Assembly: GCF_947494025.1 (NCBI RefSeq) | Contig: NZ_CANLTQ010000005.1 | Span: forward strand, 62,001 to 126,000 | From: an uncultured Jannaschia sp. | GTDB taxonomy: Bacteria; Pseudomonadota; Alphaproteobacteria; Rhodobacterales; Rhodobacteraceae | Direction of reading: 5' to 3' | DNA length: 64,000 nucleotides | Shown here: one piece after another, positions 8,790-19,016 of the stretch | How the letters are laid out: every line of letters begins with the position of its first letter | Position numbering within the stretch: the stretch's first letter is position 1 | The notes under the pieces: model-generated | What the model was told of the DNA's origin: nothing | What the model saw: only the letters and a program-made list of their open reading frames with translations | The model's database searches: none | Translations under genes and position numbers: made by a program

Positions 8790-10175
8790 ATGACCAAGAT
8801 GTCCAACTCCCTCGTCGCCTCGGACATGGCGCATTCGATGCACCCCTACACCAACATGCGAGCGCACGAGCGCGACGGGCCGATGATCATCGCCCGCGGC
8901 GACGGCATCCATGTCTACGATGCGGGCGGCAAGGAATACATCGAGGGGATGGCAGGGCTCTGGTCGGTCGCGCTCGGCTTCTCTGAGCCCCGTCTGCGGG
9001 AGGCCGCGACCCGGCAGATGGAGGCGCTGCCCTACTACCACAGCTTCGCCCACAAGGCGCATGAACCGGCGATCCTGCTGGCCGAGAAGCTGGCGGAAAT
9101 GTCGCCGGGCGATCTGAACCGCGTGTTCTTCACCAATTCCGGGTCCGAGGCCAACGACACCGTCGTCAAGATGGTCTGGTTCATGAACAACGCACTCGGC
9201 CGGCCCGGGAAGAAGAAGTTCCTCGCCCGCAATCGCGGCTATCACGGCATCACGGTCGCCTCCGGCTCGCTGACGGGGCTGCCGTCGAACCACCGCGACT
9301 TCGACCTGCCGGCGATCCCGGTAACGCACCTGACCTGCCCGCATTTCTGGCGCGAGGGACAGGCCGGCGAAGACGAGGCCGCCTTCACCGCGCGGCTCCT
9401 GAAGGAGGCGGAGGACACGATCCTCGCCGAGGGGCCGGACACCATCGCCGCCTTTATCGGCGAGCCGGTGATCGGCGCGGGCGGCGTGATAACCCCGCCC
9501 GAGGGCTACTGGCCGGGCATCGCCGCACTCTGCCGAAAATACGATATTCTTCTCGTCTCCGACGAAGTCATCAACGGGTTCGGGCGGCTCGGCACCACCT
9601 TCGGCTGCGAGCGCTACGACTTCGTGCCCGACATCATGGTGACCTCCAAGCAACTCACTTCCTCCTACATGCCGCTGGCCGCGATCATGGTATCCGACAA
9701 GGTCTACGACGCCATCGCGGACAACACCGACAGGATCGGGACGTTCGGCCACGGCTTCACCGGCTCCGGGCACCCGGTCGCCACCGCCGTCGGGCTGGAG
9801 AACCTGACGATCATCGAGGAGCGCGACCTGATCGGGAACGCCGCCCGTCTGGCGCCGATCCTGCAGGACGGGCTGCGCGAGCGTTTGACGGACAACCCGC
9901 TCGTGGGCGAGATCCGGGGCGTCGGCCTCATCGCGGGGGCTGAAATCGTGGCCGACCGCGATGCGAAGGCTGCCTTCGATCCGAAGCTCGGCATGCCCGC
10001 CCGCGTGACCCGCTTCGCGCAGGAGGCAGGACTGATCTGCCGGCCGGTCTACGACACGGTCTGCCTTTGCCCGCCGATGATCGTGAGCGAGGACGATATC
10101 GGCCGCATCCTCGACCGGTTTTGCGGCGCCATCGAGCAGACGGCGGACTGGGCCCGGACCGAAGGCCTGATCTGA
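8790..10175 (+). CDS. class III PLP-dependent aminotransferase (omega-amino acid:pyruvate type)
   Basis: A 461-residue fold-type I enzyme. Motifs in order: GKEYIEGMAGLWSVALGFSE near the N-terminus, FFTNSGSEANDT (phosphate binding), GYHGITVASGSLTG, EPVIGAGGV, the Asp of LLVSDEVINGFGRLG, and the PLP Lys in VTSKQLTSSYMPL. GTFGHGFTGSGHPVA is close to omega-aminotransferases acting on beta-alanine, taurine or polyamines with pyruvate as acceptor. The exact amine cannot be read. ATG 8790 has GGAG eight bases upstream; a TTG at 8757 is less likely. It is a single-gene unit followed by a hairpin. Confidence 0.87.
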   Translation: MTKMSNSLVASDMAHSMHPYTNMRAHERDGPMIIARGDGIHVYDAGGKEYIEGMAGLWSVALGFSEPRLREAATRQMEALPYYHSFAHKAHEPAILLAEKLAEMSPGDLNRVFFTNSGSEANDTVVKMVWFMNNALGRPGKKKFLARNRGYHGITVASGSLTGLPSNHRDFDLPAIPVTHLTCPHFWREGQAGEDEAAFTARLLKEAEDTILAEGPDTIAAFIGEPVIGAGGVITPPEGYWPGIAALCRKYDILLVSDEVINGFGRLGTTFGCERYDFVPDIMVTSKQLTSSYMPLAAIMVSDKVYDAIADNTDRIGTFGHGFTGSGHPVATAVGLENLTIIEERDLIGNAARLAPILQDGLRERLTDNPLVGEIRGVGLIAGAEIVADRDAKAAFDPKLGMPARVTRFAQEAGLICRPVYDTVCLCPPMIVSEDDIGRILDRFCGAIEQTADWARTEGLI

Positions 10176-10204
10176 GGTCGAGGCCCATTCACACTACGTC
10201 GCCA

Positions 10205-10222
10205 TCCCCGGTCCGCCGGGGA
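10205..10222 (+). terminator. hairpin after the aminotransferase
   Basis: TCCCCGG (10205-10211) pairs with CCGGGGA (10216-10222) around a TCCG loop, 30 bases past the stop. There is no T-tract. A second hairpin, GGCCTCG/CGAGGCC at 10372-10390, lies in the leader of the next gene. Confidence 0.4.
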
Positions 10223-10421
10223 CGGCCCGTTCGGAGATTACCCGACCTCCCTTCCTGAAGGACCGACCACCCTCGGATGCGGGGGCGTGACGGGCAAAGG
10301 CGATCGCAGGCGCGCCCTTCGTCGGGGAACATCGTTCGACAAGCGCCGCCCGATCGTGCACGGACGGGCAGGGCCTCGTCGCGCGAGGCCGGTAAATCGA
10401 CGAAGGAGGCGGTAGGGCAAG

Positions 10422-11714
10422 ATGGATATTCTGGCACGGACGACGGCACTGGTCGGCGGCACGATGGTCGCGTTGCGCCGGTTCGCCGCGCCCGGCATGC
10501 AGGCCGTGGGCACGACGCCGACGATCCCCGAGGCGAAGTCGCAGGGGATCATGACGCTGAAGATGCCGCTCGCGAAGGGCTGGGAACCGGGCCACGTGCC
10601 GACAGCGGCGCCGGGTCTTGCGGTCAACGCCTTCGCCTCCGGCCTCGACCATCCGCGCTGGATCGAAGTGCTGCCGAACGGCGACGTCCTCGTGGCCGAG
10701 TCGAAGGAGCAACCGGGCAAGCCCAAGACCCTGTTCGACCGGGCGGCGCAGGCGACGATGCGGCGCGCCCGAGCCATCGGCGACAGCGCCGACCGCATCA
10801 CGCTCTGGCGCGACCCCGATGGCGACGGCGTGGCGGAGACGCGTAAAGTTTTTGTGGAGAACCAGAGACAGCCCTTCGGCATGGCCCTCGTGGACGGCAC
10901 CTTCTATATCGGCAACACGGACGGGATCGTGGCCTTTCCCTACACGGACGGCGCGACGCGGCTGGACGGGACCGGCCGCAGGCTCGTCGAGTTCAAGCCG
11001 CACGGCCACTGGACGCGCAGCCTGATCGTCTCGCCCGACCGCTCCAAGCTCTATGCGGGCGTGGGATCGCTCACCAACATCGCCGACCAGGGCATGGCGG
11101 CGGAAGAGGGACGCGCGGCGATCTGGGAGCTCGACCTCGCGACGGAGAAGGCCCGCATCTTCGCGTCCGGGCTGCGCAATCCCGTCGGCATGGCGTGGGA
11201 GCCGTCGACGTCGACGCTCTGGACCGTGGTGAACGAACGTGACGGCCTCGGCGACGAAACGCCGCCCGACTACCTGACCTCGGTCCGCGACGGCGGCTTC
11301 TACGGCTGGCCCTACGCTTACTGGGACCGCATCGTCGACGACCGCGTGCCGCAGGATGCGGCGCTCGTCGCCTCCGCGATTACGCCGGACTACGCGCTCG
11401 GCGGGCACACCGCCTCGCTCGGCCTCTGCTGGATGCCGGCGGGGACGCTGCCGGGCTTCCCGGACGGGATGGTGATCGGACAGCACGGCTCCTGGAACCG
11501 GTCGACCCTGAGCGGCTACAAGCTCATCTTCGTGCCCTTCGCGGGGGGCAAGCCCGCGGGGCCGCCGCGCGACATCCTTTCCGGGTTCCTTTCCGAGGAC
11601 GAGAAGATCGCCTATGGTCGCCCCGTCGGCGTGACGATCGGGCCGGATGGCAAGTCGCTGCTGATGGCCGACGATGTCGGGGACGTGATCTGGCGCGTGT
11701 CCGGCGCGGCATGA
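10422..11714 (+). CDS. sorbosone dehydrogenase-like / PQQ sugar dehydrogenase-type beta-propeller
   Basis: A 430-residue protein of the sorbosone dehydrogenase (GDH-B-like) family. The propeller signature runs from FASGLDHPRWIEVLPNGDVL through GLRNPVGMAWEPSTSTLWT and RDGGFYGWPYAYW to IGQHGSWNRSTLSGYK and GRPVGVTIGPDGKSLLMADD. Relatives oxidise sugars or sugar aldehydes with PQQ, usually in the periplasm. The N-terminus (MDILARTTALVGGTMVALRR) is only weakly signal-like, so export is uncertain. AAGGAGG lies 12 bases before the ATG. The helicase gene follows by 40 bases but is unrelated in function. Confidence 0.83.
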   Translation: MDILARTTALVGGTMVALRRFAAPGMQAVGTTPTIPEAKSQGIMTLKMPLAKGWEPGHVPTAAPGLAVNAFASGLDHPRWIEVLPNGDVLVAESKEQPGKPKTLFDRAAQATMRRARAIGDSADRITLWRDPDGDGVAETRKVFVENQRQPFGMALVDGTFYIGNTDGIVAFPYTDGATRLDGTGRRLVEFKPHGHWTRSLIVSPDRSKLYAGVGSLTNIADQGMAAEEGRAAIWELDLATEKARIFASGLRNPVGMAWEPSTSTLWTVVNERDGLGDETPPDYLTSVRDGGFYGWPYAYWDRIVDDRVPQDAALVASAITPDYALGGHTASLGLCWMPAGTLPGFPDGMVIGQHGSWNRSTLSGYKLIFVPFAGGKPAGPPRDILSGFLSEDEKIAYGRPVGVTIGPDGKSLLMADDVGDVIWRVSGAA

Positions 11715-11754
11715 TCGGGGGTTGCGCCGCGGCGCCCATGATCCGAAGCGACGC

Positions 11755-13581
11755 ATGCAACAACAGATCGGTTACCCGGTGATCCAGTCTCTTTCCGACG
11801 CGCTTTTCGAACGCGGCTACGACACTTTGACCCCCGTGCAGGAGGCGGTCATCGACCGCGCGCTGGAAGGGGCCGACCTCCTCGTCTCGGCTCAGACAGG
11901 CTCGGGCAAAACCGTCGGTTTCGGCCTCGCGATCGGATCGACGCTGCTCGGGGGAGCTGACAGGCTCGGTCCGGCGGCGGCGCCACTCGCGCTGATCGTC
12001 GCGCCGACGCGGGAACTGGCCTTCCAGGTCGCGCGCGAGCTCGGCTGGCTCTATGCGAAGGCCGGCGCGCGCGTGGCGACCTGCGTCGGTGGCATGGACA
12101 TGCGCGACGAGCGCCGGACGCTGGAGCGGGGGGCGCATATCGTTGTCGGTACGCCCGGCCGGTTGCGCGACCATATCGGACGCGGCACGCTCGAGATGGG
12201 CGACCTGCGCGCCGTCGTCCTCGACGAGGCGGACGAGATGCTCGATCTGGGCTTCCGCGAGGATCTCGAGTTCATGCTGGGCGCGGCGCCGGTCGAACGA
12301 CGCACGCTGTTGTTCTCGGCCACCGTGCCGCCGGCGATCGAGGCGCTGGCGCGGCAGTACCAGCGCGACGCGCGACGTGTCACGACCCAGACGGGTCGCA
12401 GCCAGCACGCCGACATCGCTTATCAGGCCCTCCGCGTCGCCGCGCAGGATGCCGAGACCGCCATCGTCAACGTTCTGCGCTTTCACGAGGCGCAGAACGC
12501 CATCGTCTTCGCCAACACGCGCGCGACGGTGAGCCGGCTGACCGCGCGCTTCGCCAATCGCGGCTTCCAGGTCGTCGCCCTGTCCGGCGAGCTGAGCCAG
12601 ACCGAACGGACGCATGCCCTGCAGGCGATGCGCGACGGGCGGGCGCGGGTCTGCGTGGCCACCGACGTCGCGGCGCGGGGCATCGACCTTCCGAACCTCG
12701 AACTGGTGATCCACGCGGAGCTTCCGTCCAGTCCCGACAGCCTCCTGCACCGATCCGGTCGGACGGGGCGCGCCGGACGCAAGGGGATCTCGGCGCTGAT
12801 CGTGCCGCCCAAGGCCGCGAAAAAGGCCGAGCGCATCCTGAAGGCGGCGCGCATCTCCGCCGAATGGATCGCCGCGCCGTCGGCCGAGGAGATCCTGCGC
12901 CGCGACGAGGAGCGTTTGCTGGCCGATCCGGTCTGGGACGCCGCCATCCCCGAGGAGGACGCGGCCTTCGGAGCGCGGCTCCTCGACCTTCATTCATCCG
13001 AAATCATCGCCGCAGCTTATCTACGCCTCTGGCGCGCTGGCCGTTCGGCGCCCGAAGAGCTCACTCTGCCGGATGCGCGCCCGGCCGCCGCAGCGCGTCC
13101 GCCCTTCGGGCCGAGCGCGTGGGTCGCGCTTTCGGTCGGCCGCGACGAGCGCGCCGAGCCGCGATGGCTGCTGCCGCTTCTGTGCCGGGCGGGCGGGCTC
13201 GACCGGGACGCGATCGGTGCGATCCGCGTCCAGGACACGGAAACCTTCGTCGAGCTTGCCGAGGGGCGCGTGCCGGACTTCCTCGCAGGCCTCGGAGACG
13301 GCGGTACGCTGGAGGAAGGCATCCGGGTCCGCCGGATCGACGCGCCGACGCCGGGCGCATCTGCGAAGCGCGCGGGGCCGCCCGCAAGCAAGCAATCACG
13401 CGCGAAACCGTCCGGAGCCGGGTCGAAGACCGGGGCGCGACCGTCGCAGGATCGCAAGAACGCTTCGGAGCGGACCTCCAAGCCGACGTTCAAGGCACCC
13501 GGCGCGAAAGGAAGCGCGCCGCGCGCCGGAAAAGCGAAGGCAAAGGGCAAGCCGGGTACGAAACCCGCCCCGAAGCGCTGA
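11755..13581 (+). CDS. DEAD-box RNA helicase with DbpA-type RNA-binding domain
   Basis: A 608-residue ATP-dependent RNA helicase. Motifs in order: TPVQ (Q motif), AQTGSGKT (Walker A), PTRELA, GTPGRL, DEAD, SAT, TDVAARGID and HRSGRTGRAG. A DbpA/CsdA-like RNA-binding fold follows at about residues 440-510 (WVALSVGRDE, WLLPLLCRAGGLDRDAIGAI). The tail of about 90 residues is Lys/Arg/Ala/Ser/Pro-rich and disordered, and probably binds RNA. Its likely role is ribosome assembly or cold-adapted RNA remodelling. I chose ATG 11755 (MQQQIGYP); an upstream TTG at 11722 adds an unlikely Arg-rich stub. Confidence 0.88.
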   Translation: MQQQIGYPVIQSLSDALFERGYDTLTPVQEAVIDRALEGADLLVSAQTGSGKTVGFGLAIGSTLLGGADRLGPAAAPLALIVAPTRELAFQVARELGWLYAKAGARVATCVGGMDMRDERRTLERGAHIVVGTPGRLRDHIGRGTLEMGDLRAVVLDEADEMLDLGFREDLEFMLGAAPVERRTLLFSATVPPAIEALARQYQRDARRVTTQTGRSQHADIAYQALRVAAQDAETAIVNVLRFHEAQNAIVFANTRATVSRLTARFANRGFQVVALSGELSQTERTHALQAMRDGRARVCVATDVAARGIDLPNLELVIHAELPSSPDSLLHRSGRTGRAGRKGISALIVPPKAAKKAERILKAARISAEWIAAPSAEEILRRDEERLLADPVWDAAIPEEDAAFGARLLDLHSSEIIAAAYLRLWRAGRSAPEELTLPDARPAAAARPPFGPSAWVALSVGRDERAEPRWLLPLLCRAGGLDRDAIGAIRVQDTETFVELAEGRVPDFLAGLGDGGTLEEGIRVRRIDAPTPGASAKRAGPPASKQSRAKPSGAGSKTGARPSQDRKNASERTSKPTFKAPGAKGSAPRAGKAKAKGKPGTKPAPKR

Positions 13582-13653
13582 GCTGCAAGGGCGTCGCTGA
13601 TCTATGGTATACGCCCGTGAAACGAGAACGTTCGCGGCCCATGTCCGCCGGCC

Positions 13654-14523
13654 CTACCTTCCCGCAGTGGCACGCAGGTTCACGTAGTTCGCCGCGAGGA
13701 TCAGCGCTGCACCGGCAAGGATCACGGGATCGAAGGGCTCCGAATAGACCAACGCGCCGGTGATGGCCGCGACGGGCAGACGCAGGAAATCGAACGGCAT
13801 CACGAACGAGGCCGGCGCGTAGCTCAGCGCGGTGGTCAGACAGAGATGGGCCGATAATCCCGCCATGCCGATGACCAGCAGCCACGGCCAGAGCGTCGAC
13901 GAGGGGAGCGTGATGGCGCCGTCATATCCTGCCGCGACCAAGCCCATTCCCGCCTGCATCGCGGTCAGCCAGAACAGGATCGACGTTATCGACTCGGTCC
14001 GGGTGAGGATCTTCGTCAGAATCGCGGAGCCGGCGAAGCCGATTGCGGCCAGCGCCGCCGCCGCCTGTCCGGGGGCGATTCCCGAAAGGCTCGGTCGCAC
14101 GATAATCATGATGCCCGCGAACCCCGCAACGGCCACCGCAGCTTTTGTCCGCGTCAACCGCTCCGACAGGAAAAGCGGCGCGGCGAGGGCGACCCAGAGC
14201 GGGGTCGTGAACTCCATCGCGAAGACCTGCGCCAGAGGGATCAGGGTGAGCGCGAGGAACCACAGGTTCTGTCCGACGAAATGCGACAGGTTCCGCGCGA
14301 GATGCAGGCCCAGCCGACGGGTCCGGATGTCCGGAAGGCGGCCGAACAGCGTGGCGCCCGCCAGGACGAGCACGATGCCGATGATCGAACGGTAGAGCAT
14401 GAGCTCGAACGTATCGAGTTCGGAGGAGACCGCCCGCCCCGCCACCGCCATCAGAGTGAACGAGGCGACGGCACCCATCATCCAGAGGGCGGCGAGTCTG
14501 TATGCGGGGCCGGTCGAGATCAT
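13654..14523 (-). CDS. EamA/DMT-family transporter
   Basis: A 289-residue inner-membrane protein with about ten hydrophobic helices in two EamA repeats. Family blocks are [20 protein letters not shown], the [20 protein letters not shown] region and [20 protein letters not shown] before the last helices. Drug/metabolite exporters of this type move small metabolites outward; the substrate is unknown. The frame stays open to an ATG at 14640, which would add 39 Ala/Arg-rich residues. ATG 14523 gives the usual family length and is preferred, though neither has a strong ribosome-binding site. It converges with the helicase gene. Confidence 0.82.
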   Translation of the reverse strand: MISTGPAYRLAALWMMGAVASFTLMAVAGRAVSSELDTFELMLYRSIIGIVLVLAGATLFGRLPDIRTRRLGLHLARNLSHFVGQNLWFLALTLIPLAQVFAMEFTTPLWVALAAPLFLSERLTRTKAAVAVAGFAGIMIIVRPSLSGIAPGQAAAALAAIGFAGSAILTKILTRTESITSILFWLTAMQAGMGLVAAGYDGAITLPSSTLWPWLLVIGMAGLSAHLCLTTALSYAPASFVMPFDFLRLPVAAITGALVYSEPFDPVILAGAALILAANYVNLRATAGR

Positions 14524-14723
14524 GCGCGTCTGTGCGGCAGCGGCAGCGGCCACCGCAAGGCCCGATACGGCGGCAAAGCCGGCCGTTGGCCGTTTCCCCA
14601 CCGAGGGGACGGCTCGAGCCCGCCTGTGATGGGCTGACATGGCTCGTCACTATCTACGTCGGACTAGGCAGGACGCCGCCCCGTTCCCATATCTTGGCTG
14701 AATCAGGGATTGGGGGTGGTCTC

Positions 14724-15695
14724 GTGAGCTACGCTCGTACAGCGCTTCTCATGGCCGTCATGACGGCGCTTTTCGTCGGCGTCGGTTGGCTTCTGGCGGG
14801 AACGTTTGGTGCCGCGATTGCCCTCGCGATCGCGGCGGCGATGAACGTCGTCTCTTGGTGGAACTCCGACAAGATGGTGCTTCGGATGCACAATGCCCGG
14901 CCCGTGCCGCCCGGCGACCGGTCGGGCTTGCACGACATGACGGCGCGTCTGGCCCGGAATGCGGGGCTCCCCGCGCCGGCCTTGTACCTGATCGACACGC
15001 CGCAGCCCAACGCCTTCGCCACAGGCCGCTCTCCGGAGAATGCCGCGGTGGCGGTGACGAGCGGCCTGTTGCGGCGCCTTTCGTCCGAAGAGGTCGCGGG
15101 CGTGATCGCGCATGAACTGGCGCATATCCGCAACCGCGACACGCTTCTGATGACGGTGACCGCCACCTTTGCCGGCGCGATCTCCGTTCTGGCCAATTTC
15201 GGGCTCCTGTTCGGCGGACGGCGCGAGAATCCCGTCGGCCTCGTCGGCACGCTGGCGATGATGGTGCTCGCGCCCCTCGCCGCGATGCTCGTTCAGACCG
15301 CCATCTCCCTTACGCGCGAGTTCGAGGCGGATCGCGTTGGCGCCGAGATCTGCGGCCAACCGCTTTGGCTCGCCTCGGCGCTCGGGAAGATCGCGGGCGC
15401 GGCGGCCGGGATCGACAACCACACCGCCGAGCGTAATCCCGCGTCGGCGCATATGTTCATCGTCAATCCGCTCCACGCCCATGCCGTCGACGGCCTGTTC
15501 CGGACCCATCCGCCCACGGAAGCGCGTGTCGCGGAGCTGCGGAAGATGGCGGAGGGCGGGACGACGTCGCGAAATTTCGAGCGCCCGTCCCGTTCGCCGC
15601 ACGGCGGGCCCTGGTCGCAGAGGCCTACGGATGGAGGGTCGCGCCGCGCCGGTTCGAGCCGGGTGCCGAAGGTCGGACGAAGGCGGGACGACTGA
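14724..15695 (+). CDS. htpX: protease HtpX (M48 zinc metalloprotease)
   Basis: A 323-residue inner-membrane protease involved in quality control of membrane proteins. The first hydrophobic segments span residues 1-50. The zinc-binding HExxH is in [14 protein letters not shown], followed by two more membrane segments and the third ligand in [16 protein letters not shown]. The preceding [21 protein letters not shown] block is typical of HtpX. The C-terminal 45 residues are Arg/Ser/Gly-rich and probably disordered. GTG 14724 follows GGGGGTGG; an ATG at 14751 is possible but would cut into the first helix. Confidence 0.92.
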   Translation: MSYARTALLMAVMTALFVGVGWLLAGTFGAAIALAIAAAMNVVSWWNSDKMVLRMHNARPVPPGDRSGLHDMTARLARNAGLPAPALYLIDTPQPNAFATGRSPENAAVAVTSGLLRRLSSEEVAGVIAHELAHIRNRDTLLMTVTATFAGAISVLANFGLLFGGRRENPVGLVGTLAMMVLAPLAAMLVQTAISLTREFEADRVGAEICGQPLWLASALGKIAGAAAGIDNHTAERNPASAHMFIVNPLHAHAVDGLFRTHPPTEARVAELRKMAEGGTTSRNFERPSRSPHGGPWSQRPTDGGSRRAGSSRVPKVGRRRDD

Positions 15696-15835
15696 GCGAC
15701 GTCGCCGATACGGCGACAGGTTCCAGCACGCATCGAGCGGTGCGTCCATCTGCACCCTCGGCGACCCTCGGTTGTGACGTCCCCACCCCTCTGGTAACGG
15801 AACATGACCCAATTCTGACCCGAGGATGATGCCAG

Positions 15836-16381
15836 ATGGCCGACGAAGACCAGACGACCGATACGCCCAAGACCGACGAAGCCAAACCCGAGGGTGGCCC
15901 GAACGGCGCGGCGCAGCCGCAGCAGATGCCGCAGATGCAGGTGCTCGGCCAATTCATCCGCGACCTCTCCTTCGAGAACGTGGCCGTCCAGAAGGGCCGC
16001 GCGATGGAAGGGCAACCCGATATCAGCGTGAAGGTCGGACTCGAGGCGAAGAAGCGCAGCGCGGAGGGCCAGTACGAGGTCGCCGTGAAGCTGAACGTGA
16101 CTGGCAAGGTGAAGGGCGCGGACGAGCCGATCTTCGCGATGGAGCTCGATTATGCGGGCGTCTTCGCGATCTCGAACGTGCCTGAGAACCAGATGCACCC
16201 GTATCTGATGATCGAATGCCCGCGGATGCTGTTCCCGTATCTGCGTCGCATCGTTTCCGACGTATCGCGCGATGGCGGCTTCCCGCCGCTTAACCTCGAG
16301 AACATCGATTTCGTCGCTCTCTACCGCAACGAAGTCACGCGCCGCATGCAAGCCGAAACCGGCCAGCAAAAGCCGTCCTGA
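15836..16381 (+). CDS. secB: protein-export chaperone SecB
   Basis: A 181-residue cytosolic chaperone that keeps preproteins unfolded and delivers them to SecA. A Gln/Pro/Glu-rich N-terminal extension (residues 1-35) precedes the SecB fold: VLGQFIRDLSFENV, a central ISVKVGLEAKK strand region, and the conserved IECPRMLFPYLRRIVSD and DGGFPPLNLENIDFVALY. Length is slightly above the E. coli protein, as is common in alphaproteobacteria. It converges with dnaQ, the stops being almost back to back. secB beside dnaQ-coaE-aroE-maf is the standard alphaproteobacterial order near the origin. Confidence 0.96.
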   Translation: MADEDQTTDTPKTDEAKPEGGPNGAAQPQQMPQMQVLGQFIRDLSFENVAVQKGRAMEGQPDISVKVGLEAKKRSAEGQYEVAVKLNVTGKVKGADEPIFAMELDYAGVFAISNVPENQMHPYLMIECPRMLFPYLRRIVSDVSRDGGFPPLNLENIDFVALYRNEVTRRMQAETGQQKPS

Positions 16382-16382
16382 G

Positions 16383-17063
16383 CTAGCGCCTCCACAGCGC
16401 GCCGTCGCCCAGACCGTCGACGAAGGCAGCATGGGCGACGAGCTCCGCCTCCGTCAAACGCGGGGGCAAGGGCGCAGGCCTGGACCCGGGGGTCCAGTTG
16501 CCCTGTCCCGTCTCGCGCGCCGCTCCCTGGGCGACAAGCGACATGGTAGGCTGACGCCCGCCAATCAGCTCCAGATAAACCTCCGCCAGGATCTCGCTGT
16601 CGAGAAGCGCACCGTGTTTCGTCCGCGAGGAGTTGTCGACGCCGAACCGCCGGCAAAGCGCGTCGAGCGAGGCGGGCGCGCCCGGGAATTTTGCACGGGC
16701 GATGCTTAGCGTGTCGATCGCCCGGTCCATCGGCAAGCGCGGCAGGCCCATCCATTCGAGTTCCGCGTTCAGAAACTTCATGTCGAAGGCGGCATTATGG
16801 ATCACCAGCTTCGCGTCGCCGATGAAGTCGAGGAACGCCTGTCCGACCTGCCGGAAGACGGGGAAGTCCTTCAGGAAGTCATCGCCGAGCCCATGCACCT
16901 CGAACGCGCCCTGCGGCATGCTGCGTTCGGGATTGATGTATTGATGGTAAACCTCGCCCGTGGCGACGTGGTTGACAAGCTCGACCGCGCCGATCTCCAC
17001 GATCCGGTCGCCGGTCTCCGGCTCGAACCCGGTGGTCTCGGTGTCGAGGACGATTTCTCTCAC
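16383..17063 (-). CDS. dnaQ: DNA polymerase III epsilon subunit (3'-5' proofreading exonuclease)
   Basis: A 226-residue DEDDh exonuclease. ExoI is DTETTGFEP (residues 7-15), ExoII lies in [16 protein letters not shown], and ExoIII carries the catalytic His and Asp in [15 protein letters not shown]. It proofreads for the replicative polymerase. The C-terminal tail that contacts the alpha subunit is short and Pro/Leu-rich. The GTG start at 17063 overlaps the coaE stop as GTGA, making it the last gene of the maf-aroE-coaE-dnaQ chain. Confidence 0.95.
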   Translation of the reverse strand: MREIVLDTETTGFEPETGDRIVEIGAVELVNHVATGEVYHQYINPERSMPQGAFEVHGLGDDFLKDFPVFRQVGQAFLDFIGDAKLVIHNAAFDMKFLNAELEWMGLPRLPMDRAIDTLSIARAKFPGAPASLDALCRRFGVDNSSRTKHGALLDSEILAEVYLELIGGRQPTMSLVAQGAARETGQGNWTPGSRPAPLPPRLTEAELVAHAAFVDGLGDGALWRR

Positions 17064-17626
17064 GTCAGCTCCTTCACGATTGCCAGGACGGCAGCGCGTG
17101 CCGAGTCCATGTCGATCGTCTCGATGATGTAATCGGCGCGGGCACGCTTGTCAGCATCGGACATCTGACGGGCGAGGATGGCCTCGAACTGCGCCTCCGT
17201 CATCGTGCCGCGACCGAGGACGCGGTCGCGCTGCATCGCGGGCGGCGCACTCACGACGGCGACACGATCCACGCCTGCCTCCGCGCCGGTCTCGAAGAGA
17301 AGCGGGATGTCGAGCACGACGAGGGGCGCGTCCCTCTCGAGGAACGCCGTGCGACGCGACGCGACGAGCGGATGCACGATGGCCTCGATCCGCCCGAGTG
17401 CGTCGGGGTCTTCGGCAACGATGCGGCGCAGCGCATTGCGATCCACGGTGCCGTTCCGCACCGCTTCGTGAAATGCCGCGGCGATCGGTGCGACCGCCGC
17501 CCCGCCCTTCGCATAAAGCCGATGAACGGTGTCGTCCGCGTCCCAGACCGGAACGTCCAACTCGCGGAACATTCCCGCGGTCGTGGACTTTCCCATGCCG
17601 ATCGAGCCGGTCAGACCGAGAATCAC
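17060..17626 (-). CDS. coaE: dephospho-CoA kinase
   Basis: A 188-residue P-loop kinase that phosphorylates the 3'-OH of dephospho-CoA, the last step of coenzyme A synthesis. The P-loop [13 protein letters not shown] starts at residue 4. [13 protein letters not shown] carries the CoaE Asp pair, and [15 protein letters not shown] and ARADYIIET are family blocks. I chose GTG 17626, which overlaps the aroE stop as GTGA. A longer open frame to 17758 only reads through aroE in another frame. Confidence 0.95.
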   Translation of the reverse strand: MILGLTGSIGMGKSTTAGMFRELDVPVWDADDTVHRLYAKGGAAVAPIAAAFHEAVRNGTVDRNALRRIVAEDPDALGRIEAIVHPLVASRRTAFLERDAPLVVLDIPLLFETGAEAGVDRVAVVSAPPAMQRDRVLGRGTMTEAQFEAILARQMSDADKRARADYIIETIDMDSARAAVLAIVKELT

Positions 17627-18438
17627 GAAAGTACCGCCCGCCGGAGCGCGTCGTCCACCACCGGGGTCGTGCCGAACCAATCGGCGAAGCCCGGTACGGC
17701 CTGATGCAGGAGCATTCCGAGTCCGTCGATGATCGGATTGCCCCGTGCGGCGGCCCACCGCAGGAGCGGCGTCTCAAGCGGTGTGTAGACGATATCCGTC
17801 ACCAGCGCGTCCGTCGGCAGCTCGTCGAAATCGAGCGTCAGCGGTGGTTGCCGGGTCATGCCGAGGCTCGTCGCATTGACCAGCAGACCCTGTGCTCCGA
17901 GCACCGTCGGCATCTCCTCCCACCGTATGACATCGACACGTTCGCCGCAGGTCACCGCCAGCGCCTCCGCCCGTTCGGTCGTACGATTGGCGAGCGTGAC
18001 TCGTGGAACGCCGGACCGGAGCAGCGCATCGACGATTCCCCGCGCCGCGCCGCCCGCGCCGAGCACCAGGGCCGGCCGGTCCGCGCGCCAACCCGGCGCA
18101 CCTTGCCGCAGGTTCTCGATGAAGCCGATCCCGTCGGTGTTATCGGCGAGGATGCGACCTTGCCGGAAGGAAAGCGTGTTCGCAGCCCCCACAGCCCCGG
18201 CGCGTTCCGTCACCTCATCCGCGCGCGCGAAGACCGCCTCCTTGTGCGGGATGGTCACGTTGACGCCGGCGAAGCCGAGCCGGGGCAGCAGGCGCAACAT
18301 CTCGTCGAGATCGGCCGCCCGGACATGCAGCGGCACGTAATACCCGTCGATACCGTAGCGTGCGAGCCAGTGTCCGTGCAGTCGCGGCGAGCGGCTGTGC
18401 CCGATCGGATCGCCGATAACGCCGGCCAGAATGCTCAT
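17623..18438 (-). CDS. aroE: shikimate dehydrogenase (NADP+)
   Basis: A 271-residue enzyme reducing 3-dehydroshikimate to shikimate in aromatic amino acid synthesis. N-terminal substrate binding: [17 protein letters not shown] and [15 protein letters not shown], with the catalytic Lys in PHKE. Cofactor domain: [12 protein letters not shown] then [12 protein letters not shown], the NRT motif favouring NADPH. The C-terminal [19 protein letters not shown] is also conserved. It overlaps maf upstream (ATGA) and coaE downstream (GTGA). Confidence 0.95.
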   Translation of the reverse strand: MSILAGVIGDPIGHSRSPRLHGHWLARYGIDGYYVPLHVRAADLDEMLRLLPRLGFAGVNVTIPHKEAVFARADEVTERAGAVGAANTLSFRQGRILADNTDGIGFIENLRQGAPGWRADRPALVLGAGGAARGIVDALLRSGVPRVTLANRTTERAEALAVTCGERVDVIRWEEMPTVLGAQGLLVNATSLGMTRQPPLTLDFDELPTDALVTDIVYTPLETPLLRWAAARGNPIIDGLGMLLHQAVPGFADWFGTTPVVDDALRRAVLS

Positions 18439-19016
18439 GCCGCGATCTCCCCTCGTGCGATCAGGTAATCGATGAGCGGGAGCAGCGGGAGGCCCAAGAC
18501 GGCGAAATAGTCGCCGTCGACGCGGTGAAACAATCGCGCGCCCTCGCCCTCGAGCGTGTAACTGCCAGCCGAATGACGGATTTGGTCCCAGTTCCGGGCA
18601 ACGTAGTCCTCGATATAGGCCTCGGAGACGCGGCGCATGACCATCCGCACGCTTGCGATATGGCGCCAGACCGGCCGGTCCGCCTCCGCGACGACCGCGG
18701 CGGAGTGGAGGCTGTGGGTTCGTCCCGTCAGTGCCCGGAGCTGCGCCACCGCCTCCTCCGGCGTTCCGGGCTTGGAAAAAAGCGTTCCCTCATGGTCGGC
18801 GGTCTGATCGCAACCGAGGATCAGTCCCGGTGCGCGAATTCGAAGCGCCTTCAGCTCGGCCAACGCGTCAGCCACCGCGCGCGGTCCGTGGCCCTCGGCC
18901 AGCAGCGCGTCCTTCACCATCGCCTCGTCCACCCGCGACGGACGCGCTTCGAATAGAATTGCCGCATCGGCGAGCAATTTGCGTCGCGTCTCGGAGGTGG
19001 AGGCGAGGATCAACAT
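18435..19016 (-). CDS. maf: Maf-family nucleoside triphosphate pyrophosphatase
   Basis: A 193-residue nucleotide house-cleaning enzyme. LILASTSETRRKLL starts at residue 2, RPSRVDEAM follows, and the catalytic region contains LILGCDQTADHEGTLFSKP. Maf enzymes hydrolyse dTTP, UTP or modified nucleotides to monophosphates. I chose ATG 19016 because the upstream continuation to 19217 is not protein-like. It is the promoter-proximal gene of maf-aroE-coaE-dnaQ, transcribed away from the candidate origin. Confidence 0.92.
   Translation of the reverse strand: MLILASTSETRRKLLADAAILFEARPSRVDEAMVKDALLAEGHGPRAVADALAELKALRIRAPGLILGCDQTADHEGTLFSKPGTPEEAVAQLRALTGRTHSLHSAAVVAEADRPVWRHIASVRMVMRRVSEAYIEDYVARNWDQIRHSAGSYTLEGEGARLFHRVDGDYFAVLGLPLLPLIDYLIARGEIAA

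Noticed and set aside
10194-12993. Two long minus-strand open frames opposite the sorbosone-dehydrogenase-like gene and the helicase
   Set aside because: Their sequence is Arg/His/Ala/Asp-rich antisense composition with no motifs, and both are fully covered by confident plus-strand genes.
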